Program-made: the position numbers and the translations under genes
Notes under the pieces: model-generated
What the model was told of the DNA's origin: nothing
What the model saw: the letters and a program-made list of their open reading frames with translations, nothing else
Database searches by the model: none
Shown here: piece by piece, positions 37,302 through 45,403 of the stretch
Layout of the letters: every line of letters starts with the position of its first letter
Position numbering within the stretch: position 1 is the first letter of the stretch
Origin: Anaeroplasma sp902783745
GTDB taxonomy: Bacteria; Bacillota_I; Bacilli_A; Acholeplasmatales; Anaeroplasmataceae
DNA: 64,000 nucleotides
Reading direction: 5' to 3'
Assembly (NCBI GenBank): GCA_946617655.1
Contig: CAMOKL010000001.1
Span: 62,001 to 126,000, forward strand

Positions 37302-38387
37302 ATGAATTGTTTGGAAAATATCAGTCGTATAACATTCTCTCCTCAGTTAGTAAAAACACTAACGGATTTATACACATATAAGGGCAAAGATTTCTTCTAT
37401 GAAAAACAGCTTCAGGACTACATGAAAGGTATAGTTCAGGAGACCATAGAAAAGGATGCAATTTATGCTGGTAAAATATTCGGACTTAGTGTTAAAGAAA
37501 ACAGAGAAAGATTAGTTGTAATAAGTGACTCAGAACCAAAGACAAAAGATGAAAAAGTTTTAGCAAATTTAAAAAGAATTTTTAGGATTGTACAAGATAA
37601 GGGTGAAGAACTTAATGTCGATGACAACGAATTCTTAAAGCTTGCAAACATATTATTTGAGGGCGTTAAAGATGTTAATTTTAAGAGCCGTCAAGTGATT
37701 GAAACTGAAGGGCTTTTTAACCCTAAAAAGAATGTCTCTAATAGAGATTTACTTGCAAATGAGCTTAAACTCTATAAAGACATTATTAATGGCAAAAAAA
37801 TGGAAGATACTCAGGCGATTACTAATCTCTATGTGGATTTAATTCACCAAGACATTTTTACAGAACATAATGATTTTCTTGCTTTAATGATAGAATATTG
37901 CCTACTTTTTAAGTCCAGATTTAATGTGTTCAAATATATAAGCTTTTTCGAATCATACTACAACAATTTGAAAGAGTTCCAAACTTATACAGATGAAGCT
38001 GGATTCAAGTGGGAAACAGGTTATGCAGATACTCAAAACCTTAACGGAAAATTGATAGAAATAATGATTGATGGTTATAAAGAAACAGAGGCAATTTTAG
38101 AGCGTAAAAACTTCGACCATGGAACAGGTAAAAAAGATACTGTAATGTCAGCTATTATGCACCTACCTCAAACCTTCTCAAAAGCCGATGTAAAAAAGGC
38201 TTGTCCAAGGTTCTCTGAATCAACAATTCAAAGGGCTTTAATTGAGCTTAGAGATGAAGGCAAAATTAAGCCTAATGGAACTGGTAGATCAGCATCATGG
38301 ACTAAGCTAGTTCATAATGAACAGTTGCAATCTCAATATGACCAAATCACAATTGAAGACCTATTAAATGGTCCTAATAACAATTAA
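37302..38387 (+). CDS. Fic-like protein lacking the catalytic motif, with C-terminal winged helix
   Basis: 361 residues. The C-terminal ~75 residues (MSAIMHLPQTFSKADVKKACPRFSESTIQRALIELRDEGKIKPNGTGRSASW) form a clear winged helix-turn-helix. The preceding part has features of Fic proteins: a Fic_N-like helical start with ETIEKDAIYAGKIF, and FKYISFFESYYNNLKEFQ, comparable to the SxxIxxxRxxYYxxL segment after the Fic core. The Fic catalytic motif HPFxxGNGR is absent; DFLALMIEYCLLFKSRF stands in its place. Likely an inactive Fic derivative or a regulator, and the last gene before the terminus desert. Ribosome site AGAGGTGATT. The Fic relation is tentative. Confidence 0.6.
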   Translation: MNCLENISRITFSPQLVKTLTDLYTYKGKDFFYEKQLQDYMKGIVQETIEKDAIYAGKIFGLSVKENRERLVVISDSEPKTKDEKVLANLKRIFRIVQDKGEELNVDDNEFLKLANILFEGVKDVNFKSRQVIETEGLFNPKKNVSNRDLLANELKLYKDIINGKKMEDTQAITNLYVDLIHQDIFTEHNDFLALMIEYCLLFKSRFNVFKYISFFESYYNNLKEFQTYTDEAGFKWETGYADTQNLNGKLIEIMIDGYKETEAILERKNFDHGTGKKDTVMSAIMHLPQTFSKADVKKACPRFSESTIQRALIELRDEGKIKPNGTGRSASWTKLVHNEQLQSQYDQITIEDLLNGPNNN

Positions 38388-38392
38388 AAACC

Positions 38393-38427
38393 AAAAGACT
38401 TATGCAAAAGCATGAGTCTTTTTTTGT
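38393..38427 (+). terminator. Terminator of the Fic-like gene
   Basis: AAGACTTATGC / GCATGAGTCTT stem (one G-T pair) with T7 tail. Confidence 0.88.
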
Positions 38428-38506
38428 TTGTCTATGTAATACATAACGAAATACGCATCGAGATAGGCAATTATAAGCAAAAAAGAAAAATTTCGGCTCA
38501 AAAATT

Positions 38507-38536
38507 AAATATACATAAATAATGGCACAATTAAAA
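38507..38536 (+). repeat. 30-bp direct repeat, copy 1
   Basis: Begins AAATATACATAAATAATG and ends CACAATTAAAA; matches 29 of 30 positions with 38687-38716, exactly 180 bp downstream. Confidence 0.85.
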
Positions 38537-38686
38537 ATGGCATAATTTGTGAGTAAAAAGGAACAATAATATAGCAAAATTGCATCGAATAATAAAGATA
38601 CTTATATGTATTAGAAGAGAAGTATTAGATATAACGTCTGAAATACCTTTTTTATAAATAAAGACATTATTTTTGCGTATTTTATA

Positions 38687-38716
38687 AAATATACATAAAT
38701 AATGACACAATTAAAA
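38687..38716 (+). repeat. 30-bp direct repeat, copy 2
   Basis: Second copy of the element at 38507, differing by one base (GACAC for GGCAC). Confidence 0.85.
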
Positions 38717-38880
38717 TGTAAGCGTTTTTGACATAGCTAAAATATAGCTGAAAAATACCCTTATTTTAAACATATATATATGAATATTTATCCTAATTAT
38801 TAGAAAAACAGCCCTTTTTTATGAAAATATATGAAAGCGCTACACAAAAAGGACACTTTCAATGCATGAACCCCTTCAAC

Positions 38881-38975
38881 AAGGAGAGAAGAAGTAGAAG
38901 AAGACCATGTTCTTGGGAATCTCGCTTAGTGGGGATCTCGTACCTGGCTGACTCCCTCGCTTAGCGTTTTGGACC
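38881..38975. other. GC-richer island of unknown origin
   Basis: About 95 bases clearly richer in G and C than the surroundings, with two direct copies of CTCGCTTAG (38921-38929 and 38956-38964). It begins with a purine tract (AAGGAGAGAAGAAG). It has no open frame of note and is not a tRNA. Could be the remnant of an RNA gene or of foreign DNA. Confidence 0.4.
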
Positions 38976-39085
38976 GAATCTGCATCGAAATGGATGATTG
39001 TAAAGAAGATACTTTTTCATTTTGTCATCAAAAACAGATAAAATGATTAAACATACTCAAATAATAGTCGAAGAATTAGTTTAAA

Positions 39086-39111
39086 TGACTAAAAACGCCT
39101 AATTTTAGTCA
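39086..39111. repeat. Inverted repeat left of dif
   Basis: TGACTAAAA (39086-39094) and TTTTAGTCA (39103-39111), a perfect 9-bp stem with an 8-nt loop, 70 bp before dif. No T-run follows, so it is not a clear terminator. Confidence 0.55.
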
Positions 39112-39181
39112 AAAAACATAGTCAGAACCCGTTTTTGAATATATTTTGAAGAGAAAATCAAGCAATTTAAAAAAGTAAATA

Positions 39182-39209
39182 AGTTATCATAATATATATT
39201 ATGTTAACC
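39182..39209 (+). other. dif: Chromosome dimer resolution site dif
   Basis: A 28-bp XerCD-type site: 11-bp XerC arm ending CATAA (39182-39192), 6-bp centre TATATA, and 11-bp XerD arm TTATGTTAACC (39199-39209). By my alignment from memory it matches the Escherichia coli and Bacillus subtilis dif sequences at about 21 of 28 positions each, with a nearly invariant XerD arm. It lies at the convergence of the two gene-orientation arms and 4 kb from xerD, exactly where dif is expected. Confidence 0.88.
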
Positions 39210-39644
39210 AATAAAACTACTAATAACTATGGGACTTTTCTTAAATTTGTGAATAAGTGGTTTTCTTGGAAGAGCTTCTTATCTTAAAAAGTAGGTCGAA
39301 AAATGTGATTTCTATCCCATTTTTGGCTCAGACAAATCGAAAAAACGACTTTTAGATGATTATAAATATTTTGAGGTTATTTTCACGCGTTCCTTTTTAA
39401 TCAAAAGCTCCAAAATGGACATGTTCAGGGGGCGTTTTTAACTATAAACTACCTCAATTTGTCCTATTATGAGTAAGTTTTGCTAACTTCGCTTCAAAAA
39501 TGGGGGCTATAGGAAACCTACCATAATCCAGGATCTTTATAAAATTTGAATGAGATTCTGTTAAAAGCACAATTTGGACTGCTTGTCTAGAATTCTGTAT
39601 TTTTATCCTGAAAATTAACCTTGTAAATAGTTTTAATGTAATAA

Positions 39645-39683
39645 TATCTAGTTTTAATTACTAAATGGGATTCGAAATTTTTT
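39645..39683 (+). repeat. Terminus repeat copy 3
   Basis: Starts TATCTAGTTTTAATTACTA (exact match to the copy at 39784), then 6-7 nt, then CGAAATTTTTT. A degenerate facing half may lie at 39607-39634. Confidence 0.75.
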
Positions 39684-39783
39684 CTCTTTTCTGCTCTTAA
39701 ATCTTCAATAAAAAACTTAATGAAATCACAGCTTGATTCTTCTATTTTTTACCTTAAAAACACCATTAAATTTTTCCTAAATT

Positions 39784-39821
39784 TATCTAGTTTTAATTAC
39801 TAGATATGTGACGAAAATTTT
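39784..39821 (+). repeat. Terminus repeat copy 4
   Basis: TATCTAGTTTTAATTACTAG followed by ATATGTGA and CGAAAATTTT. Its first 19 bases equal copy 3. ATCTAGT ... ACTAGAT is a 7-bp inverted repeat inside the unit. Confidence 0.75.
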
Positions 39822-40504
39822 GTGCTGGTGACTTGAACCTTGCTCCTTTGGCTTATGCTTGCTGTAGCATATATATGTACATTTTTATGAATCGATATCT
39901 CGACTGTTCTTGAATTGCTTACGCGCTTTATTGAGTATGTTTTATTCTTTTTCTTTTTTATTCTTTTTCTTTTCTTATTATTATATTTCTTCTCCTTTCT
40001 TCGTCTTTGACATTTTGTCTGATGACTTTTTTTCTTATTTGTGAAAGGCTTAAAAGTCAATTCTTGGATTGGGTTTTTATACCCAAAAATTACTGTTTTT
40101 ATACTCTATGAAAAGTCTGTTTTTGACCATTTATTTTTGAACGAAAAGTGATGTAATTTTTGCTCCAGTTTTGTTACTGATTTTTGAGTCTAAAATGATA
40201 TGCAAATTTAACGCATGTTTTGGGTGAAAAAACACGTAAATTTTTTGCTGATAAAAATAACAAAAATCCCTTTATTTATCGATGTTTTTTTACGAAATGA
40301 GATATATGTTTTTGCGTAAATTTGTATCTCACTTTCTAATACGAAAAACTAACATTTTGTTAGGATTTTTAACTAGCTATTTACGGGTAAATATGCACTC
40401 TCGTTTTGCCATAAAAAATGGATATTTTAACTAAAAAAATGCTTTTAAAATTCTATTTTGAATAAGTTTATAAAACTCAATGTAGTATTTATCTTTATGT
40501 TTTA

Positions 40505-40543
40505 ATCTAGTTATTAAAACTATTTGCAAAACGAAATTTTTTT
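40505..40543 (+). repeat. Terminus repeat copy 5
   Basis: ATCTAGTTATTAAAACTA, then TTTGCAAAA and CGAAATTTTTTT: same layout with a slightly changed palindrome. Confidence 0.7.
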
Positions 40544-41511
40544 AGATCTATGATAGCCTTATTTGAAGCTTCAATAATGCTTTAAAATCATTCGATAAAT
40601 CATGATAAAAAATACCATTTTTATGGTTTGAATTTTCACAATAATTTCATATGCTTTTTCTGCTCTTGGTTTATGTATTTTGCATCTGATTCTACTGTAT
40701 GCTTAAAACTATAGTTTTAGTGGTTCTAGAATTATAGTGAAAAAGCATCTAGGATTTTAAACTAAAAATTTTGGACTTTCTATCTGTTTTTTGTGATCTG
40801 ACATAGTACTTGTTGACACGTTGAAATTAATCAAAAAATGGCCAAAAAATATGCTTATTTTAGGATGTTCAAATCAGCTATTTGTGTGCTTTATTTAGCG
40901 TATAAATCCAAATGATTTTTTGTTGTGAATTTTTCCAATAAAACACCATCTGAAATTGTTTTAATATTTCCTGGTTGTTAATATAAATATTAAGCGTTCC
41001 TTTTGTCTTGTACTTTTATGACGAATTTAGAACTCTTGAAATGATGCTATTTTTTTGCTGATTTTTTTCTAAACTTGTTATGATGAAAAAACTTAGAGAC
41101 TATTTGTCCAAACTTTTATGAATGGTTAATACAGCTTCTTTTTAAGTTATTTTGCGATTCCGACTGTTGTTCTTTTGGGAAAGATATTTTGATAGATCTG
41201 GCCTCTGCATTCACCAGGTATATGCGCTTTAACATGCTTACGCGCGTATACGTGTGCATGTATAAATCGCCAACTTGTTTTTGATGCCTTTATGATTGCT
41301 TTTTGATACGTGTTGATCATCGAAAAAAATCATAAAATCACAGTAAAAATTGCTGCATAAAATGTATTTTTGTTCTATGGTATCTTTACACTTTTTTGGC
41401 TCGAAATTGGCTGTTTTTTTGCTTTTTGGCATTATGCTAAGTATTTGATCGCAATATGCCTAAAAATGAATAAAATTGCGCAAAAATAAGTATTTCTTGT
41501 CTAAAATCAAA

Positions 41512-41607
41512 TAATTTCAAACACAAAATAGTTTTAATAAATGCATTCTAAAATATTTTAATTGTTTTATTTAGTTTTTAAAACCACTTGCGTTTTGAAA
41601 TATTTTT
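41512..41607. repeat. Terminus repeat copies 6 and 7, head-to-head pair
   Basis: Minus-strand copy at 41512-41546 (reads AAAACTATTT-n6-TGAAAT; on the plus strand closely resembles copy 1) faces a plus-strand copy at 41569-41607 (AAAACCACTT-n6-TGAAATATTTTT). Together they form a hairpin-capable unit of about 96 bp. Confidence 0.65.
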
Positions 41608-41833
41608 CTATAGCCATAATTACCTTCTGAGCTTTTTGGTAAATGGTTAATATTTATATTAAACGCGATTGATTAATACGCATCGAGAATCGATTTATAA
41701 TACAATCTATCATCTCAATTCGTATTTTAAAATAGTCTATATACATAAGTATATCCAAGACTGTTCCAAATATTTCATAATCTTTGTAGTCTTTAAAATG
41801 AGGTTTAAATAATGATTTCTTACGATTAGTGAT

Positions 41834-41862
41834 ATTTAAAACTAGATTTATGGTTGAAATTA
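41834..41862 (+). repeat. Terminus repeat copy 8
   Basis: AAAACTAGAT, 7 nt, TGAAATT; single copy without an obvious partner. Confidence 0.65.
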
Positions 41863-41934
41863 TACTTTTTTATTAGCTTAACAAAAGCTTAATATTTAAA
41901 TATTAAACTGGATAAAAATAGATCAAAAATACTA

Positions 41935-42028
41935 ATTTTCGTACTCTATTTAGTTTTATATATAAGTTGTATAATCGTTTAATAACAAATAATTTAGTAT
42001 ATAAAACTAGATAGCTAATCGAAATCTA
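41935..42028. repeat. Terminus repeat copies 9 and 10, head-to-head pair
   Basis: Minus-strand copy at 41935-41962 (AAAACTAAAT-n6-CGAAAAT) faces a plus-strand copy at 41999-42028 (AAAACTAGAT-AGCTAAT-CGAAATC). The pair forms an inverted repeat of about 94 bp just beyond the deoB terminator. Confidence 0.7.
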
Positions 42029-42051
42029 ATTTTTAAAATATTGAATGAAAT

Positions 42052-42080
42052 TAAAAAAATCACCCATAACGAGTGATTTA
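42052..42080 (-). terminator. Terminator of the hemW-xerD-deoB operon
   Basis: AATCAC / GTGATT stem with a T7 run on the minus strand. Confidence 0.75.
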
Positions 42081-42096
42081 TATTATATATAAGTTT

Positions 42097-43281
42097 TTAT
42101 TTTAGTAATTTTATAAATGATTTTCCTATACCTGGATTATTACAATTAAAATTATCTGCGATAGTTGCTCCGATATCTGAAAAAGAATCTCTTATCCCTA
42201 AATTTTTACCTTCTTCTAAATTTTTATTATAAATAAGTAGTGGTACATATTCTCTTGTATGATCAGTACCATGCCATGTTGGATCATTTCCATGGTCTGC
42301 AGTTATCATTAATAAGTCATCATCATGTAGCTTATTAATTAATTCTCCTAATTTTATATCAAATTCTTCTATAGCCTTATGATATCCAAATACATCTCTT
42401 CTATGACCATATAATGAATCGAAATCTACTAAATTAGTAAATACAAGACCAGTAAATTCTTTATCTATTAATTCTAAATTTTTATTCATCCCATCATCTT
42501 TAGATATTGTTTTTATTGCATCAGTTATTCCACAACCATTAAATATATCATTTATTTTACCTATAGATATAACTTTATATCCATTTTCTTTTAATGAATC
42601 TAAAACTGTCTTGCCGTTAGGCGACAATGCATAATCATGTCTATTAGGTGTTCTTGTAAATGTATTTGGGCTATCACCTATAAAAGGTCTTGCTATTATT
42701 CTTGCAACCTTATATTTAGGGTCCATACAAATTTCTCTTGCAATATGACAAACTCTATATAATTCTTCAAGCCCAAAATATTTTTCGTGTGCTGCAATCT
42801 GTAATACAGAATCAGATGATGTATATACAATCATTTTATTATCTTTTATAGATTCCATTCCTAATTCTTTTATAATTTCTGTACCTGATGCTTTTTTGTT
42901 TCCAATTATTTTATGACCGGTTTTATTTTCTAATAATTCTATTAATTCAGTTGGAAATCCAGTATCAGTAAAAGTTTTAAATGGCTTTAAAGTTTTAATC
43001 CCCATCATTTCATGATGACCTGTTAATGTATCTTTACCTATAGATGATTCATGTAAAATTCCATAAAAGCAGTTTTTATTATTTGTTTTTGAAATATAAT
43101 CAAGTTCAATTAAATTACCATATCCTAGCTTTTCTAAATTTGGCATTTTAATTCCATTTTTAGCTTCTATTATATGTTTTATGGTATTTGCACCAAAATC
43201 GTTATATTCAATAGATTCAGTATCATATCCTATGCCTAATGAATCACAAACTATTAAAAATATTCTTTTATATTTCATCAT
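42097..43281 (-). CDS. deoB: Phosphopentomutase
   Basis: Interconverts (deoxy)ribose 1- and 5-phosphates in nucleoside catabolism. Alkaline-phosphatase-like fold: ICDSLGIGYD holds the first metal Asp, SKTNN..GKDTLTGHHEMMG carries the phosphorylated Thr, and ITADHGNDPTWHGTDHTREYVPLL the C-terminal metal ligands. 394 residues, normal. It overlaps the xerD 3' end by 14 bases. Its closeness to the uridine kinase and cytidine deaminase genes is not tight enough to infer a pathway operon. Confidence 0.96.
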   Translation of the reverse strand: MMKYKRIFLIVCDSLGIGYDTESIEYNDFGANTIKHIIEAKNGIKMPNLEKLGYGNLIELDYISKTNNKNCFYGILHESSIGKDTLTGHHEMMGIKTLKPFKTFTDTGFPTELIELLENKTGHKIIGNKKASGTEIIKELGMESIKDNKMIVYTSSDSVLQIAAHEKYFGLEELYRVCHIAREICMDPKYKVARIIARPFIGDSPNTFTRTPNRHDYALSPNGKTVLDSLKENGYKVISIGKINDIFNGCGITDAIKTISKDDGMNKNLELIDKEFTGLVFTNLVDFDSLYGHRRDVFGYHKAIEEFDIKLGELINKLHDDDLLMITADHGNDPTWHGTDHTREYVPLLIYNKNLEEGKNLGIRDSFSDIGATIADNFNCNNPGIGKSFIKLLK

Positions 43282-44212
43282 TATTATCCTTTCTTGCTAA
43301 AGGATGTGTTTCATCATACATTTCTTTTAATCTTGATTTATCAATATGAGTATATATTTGAGTTGTTGAGATATCCTCATGCCCTAAAAGCTCTTGTACA
43401 ACTCTTAAATCTACACCACCTTCTAATAAGTGTGTTGCAAAGCTATGTCTTATTGTATGTGGAGATATGTTTTTAGTAATACCATTATCTACTGCAAGCT
43501 TTTTTATGAATTTAAAGAAACCCTGTCTTGACATTTTTTCACCCTTATAATTGAAAAATAATAAGAATGTATTTTTATCTTTCATAAGTTCTTGTCTTGC
43601 ATGTTCAACATATTTTCTTACATAAAAAACTGCCATATCACCTATTGGTACAAGTCTTTCCTTATCTCCTTTACCAATTACAGTTACATATTTCTCTTTT
43701 AAATGTAATTCTCTTACAGTTAAATCTAATAATTCAGTAATTCTTAATCCTGCCGCATATAATAATTCCATCATTGCTCTATTTCTAATTGATAAAATAT
43801 CATCTCCATCAATTGATGAAATCATTTTATTAATTTCATCCTTAGATAATACTGTAGGAAGTGGCTTATCTGGCTTTGGGTTATCAATTAGTAATGAAGG
43901 ATTTTCATGAATGTCTTCTTCCTTACATAAATATCTATGGAAATCCTTAATTGCAGTTATTTTTCTTGAAATAGTAGCCTTACTTAGATTTTTTCTTTTT
44001 AGTGATTCTATATATCTTAATATATCTTCTCTTGTAATCTCATCTACATTTACTATATTTTCATATTTAACCAAGAAATCCTGATATTGTCTTAAATCAG
44101 AAATATATGCATCTATAGTATTTTTAGGAGCGCCCATATCATCTTCTAAATAAAATCTAAAGTTTGATATTTCATAAAATTCTATTTTATCTTCTTCATT
44201 TTTCTTTCTCAT
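43268..44212 (-). CDS. xerD: Tyrosine recombinase XerD/XerC
   Basis: 314-residue site-specific recombinase that resolves chromosome dimers at dif with its partner. N-terminal SAM-like DNA-binding domain (FRFYLEDDMGAPKNTIDAYISDLRQYQDFL) and a catalytic domain with Arg in AAGLRITELLDL, HTIRHSFATHLLEGG, and the nucleophile Tyr in GHEDISTTQIYTH. These favour XerD. An N-terminal charged extension (RKKNEEDKIE) is unusual. The gene lies about 4 kb from the dif-like site. The second recombinase is not in this window. Confidence 0.93.
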   Translation of the reverse strand: MRKKNEEDKIEFYEISNFRFYLEDDMGAPKNTIDAYISDLRQYQDFLVKYENIVNVDEITREDILRYIESLKRKNLSKATISRKITAIKDFHRYLCKEEDIHENPSLLIDNPKPDKPLPTVLSKDEINKMISSIDGDDILSIRNRAMMELLYAAGLRITELLDLTVRELHLKEKYVTVIGKGDKERLVPIGDMAVFYVRKYVEHARQELMKDKNTFLLFFNYKGEKMSRQGFFKFIKKLAVDNGITKNISPHTIRHSFATHLLEGGVDLRVVQELLGHEDISTTQIYTHIDKSRLKEMYDETHPLARKDNNDEI

Positions 44213-45315
44213 TATACAAACTCCCTAAAACAAATATTACCAATAAATAATTTATCTGGTTTTATTCTAATATGATCGTTTTCTATTTCAATCATATCTT
44301 CTTTTAATAATTTATCTAATTCAGTTTTAAAATCAGTTAAAACATCAGAATTAAACATCATATTATATCTTTTAATTGAAACTCCATTAATCATTCTTAA
44401 TCCCATCATCATAAATTCTTTCTTTTTGTCTATTATTTCAAGTTTTATTGAATCATAGATTAAGTTATCATTTTCTAGATAATCTTTTAAAATATGGCGA
44501 TTTTCATACCTTATATCAGATATAAAGCCTGAAGATGCCATACCACATCCAATATATTCTTCTTCGTTCCAATATTTTAGATTATGAAGTGATTCATATC
44601 CGTCTTTTGCAAAGTTAGAAATTTCATAATGATTAAATCCAATATTATCAAGTTCTTTTTTAATAAAATAATACATATCAGCAACTAAATCATCATTAGG
44701 TAATTCCAATAAGCCTTTATCATATTGGTATTTAAAAATAGTTTTATCTTCTAAAATTAATGAATAATATGATACATGTGTTAAATCTAATTCCTTAATG
44801 AAATCTATATTATTTTTAACATCAGTTATATCCTCATAAGGAAAGCCAAATATGAAATCACAATTAATATTTGTAATACCGTTTGATTTAAGCATTAAAA
44901 TAGAATTTTTTACTATTTCTTTACTGTGGCATCTATTAATAAGCTTTATAGTTTTTGGGTTTATAGATTCAACTCCTAATGATACTCTATTAATATTATG
45001 CTTAGAAAGTAGTATACATAAATCATTTGTTATAAATTCTGGATTTAATTCTATTGAGGATTCTTTTGATTTTTTTAAGATTGGATCAATAGATGTAAGA
45101 AGCTTATCTAAAAGCTCTAAAGAAATTGAATTTGGGGTTCCTCCACCAATATATACTGTATCTATTTCATCAAAATATTTTTTATAAGAATTTATTTCTA
45201 AAATTAGCTTATTTATATATTTAGTTTTGTTAGTGTCATTTGATACCATTTTTGGGAAATCACAGTAGCTACATATTCTTTTACAAAATGGTATATGTAT
45301 ATATAATCCCTTCAT
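44212..45315 (-). CDS. hemW: Radical SAM heme chaperone/coproporphyrinogen oxidase-like protein HemW
   Basis: 367 residues. CKRICSYCDF supplies the CxxxCxxC cysteines for the [4Fe-4S] cluster; YIGGGTPNSIS and NRVSLGVESINPKTIKLINR are HemW/HemN family sequences. HemW binds heme rather than acting as the oxidase, and it is widespread even in organisms without heme synthesis. The gene shares one base with the xerD start (TAATG). Confidence 0.9.
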   Translation of the reverse strand: MKGLYIHIPFCKRICSYCDFPKMVSNDTNKTKYINKLILEINSYKKYFDEIDTVYIGGGTPNSISLELLDKLLTSIDPILKKSKESSIELNPEFITNDLCILLSKHNINRVSLGVESINPKTIKLINRCHSKEIVKNSILMLKSNGITNINCDFIFGFPYEDITDVKNNIDFIKELDLTHVSYYSLILEDKTIFKYQYDKGLLELPNDDLVADMYYFIKKELDNIGFNHYEISNFAKDGYESLHNLKYWNEEEYIGCGMASSGFISDIRYENRHILKDYLENDNLIYDSIKLEIIDKKKEFMMMGLRMINGVSIKRYNMMFNSDVLTDFKTELDKLLKEDMIEIENDHIRIKPDKLFIGNICFREFV

Positions 45316-45350
45316 ATAAGCTCCTTTAATGTATAATTAATTATATCATA

Positions 45351-45363
45351 TTATGTTAACCAA
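45351..45363 (+). other. Second copy of the XerD-arm sequence upstream of hemW
   Basis: TTATGTTAACCAA is identical to the XerD half of dif plus two flanking bases (39199-39211), and is preceded by ATATCATA, a shortened version of the XerC side. The central region is about 6 bp too short for a working site, so at most a half-site. Confidence 0.35.
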
Positions 45364-45371
45364 ATGAATAT

Positions 45372-45403
45372 AAATAAAAGAGATAAGGGGCTTCCTTATC
45401 TCT
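45372..45403 (-). terminator. Terminator of nrdDG
   Basis: AGAGATAAGG / CCTTATCTCT, a 10-bp stem overlapping the nrdG stop, followed on the minus strand by TTTTATTTAT. Confidence 0.8.

Larger units (their letters stand above)
38428..42051. other. 3.6-kb gene desert at the replication terminus
   Basis: No credible gene occurs here; the open frames of 64-86 codons lack ribosome sites and are compositionally odd (Lys/Arg runs). The plus strand is A-rich left of about 39.2 kb and T-rich to the right, matching the switch from plus- to minus-strand genes. It contains the dif site, the repeat family, a 30-bp direct repeat and a small GC-richer island. The rest of the window has gene gaps of a few hundred bases at most. 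Confidence 0.8.

Noticed and set aside
39645..39821. CRISPR repeats in the terminus
   Set aside because: Copies are irregularly spaced, occur in both orientations and have no spacer pattern.
39800..40060. 86-codon minus-strand open frame in the desert
   Set aside because: Lys/Arg runs, no ribosome site and overlap with a repeat copy; arises from T-rich plus-strand sequence.
41238..41432. 64-codon minus-strand open frame in the desert
   Set aside because: No ribosome site, no recognisable features, composition as in non-coding DNA.
38428..42051. Possible replication origin
   Set aside because: No dnaA/dnaN/recF neighbours or DnaA-box cluster; genes converge rather than diverge, and a dif site is present.
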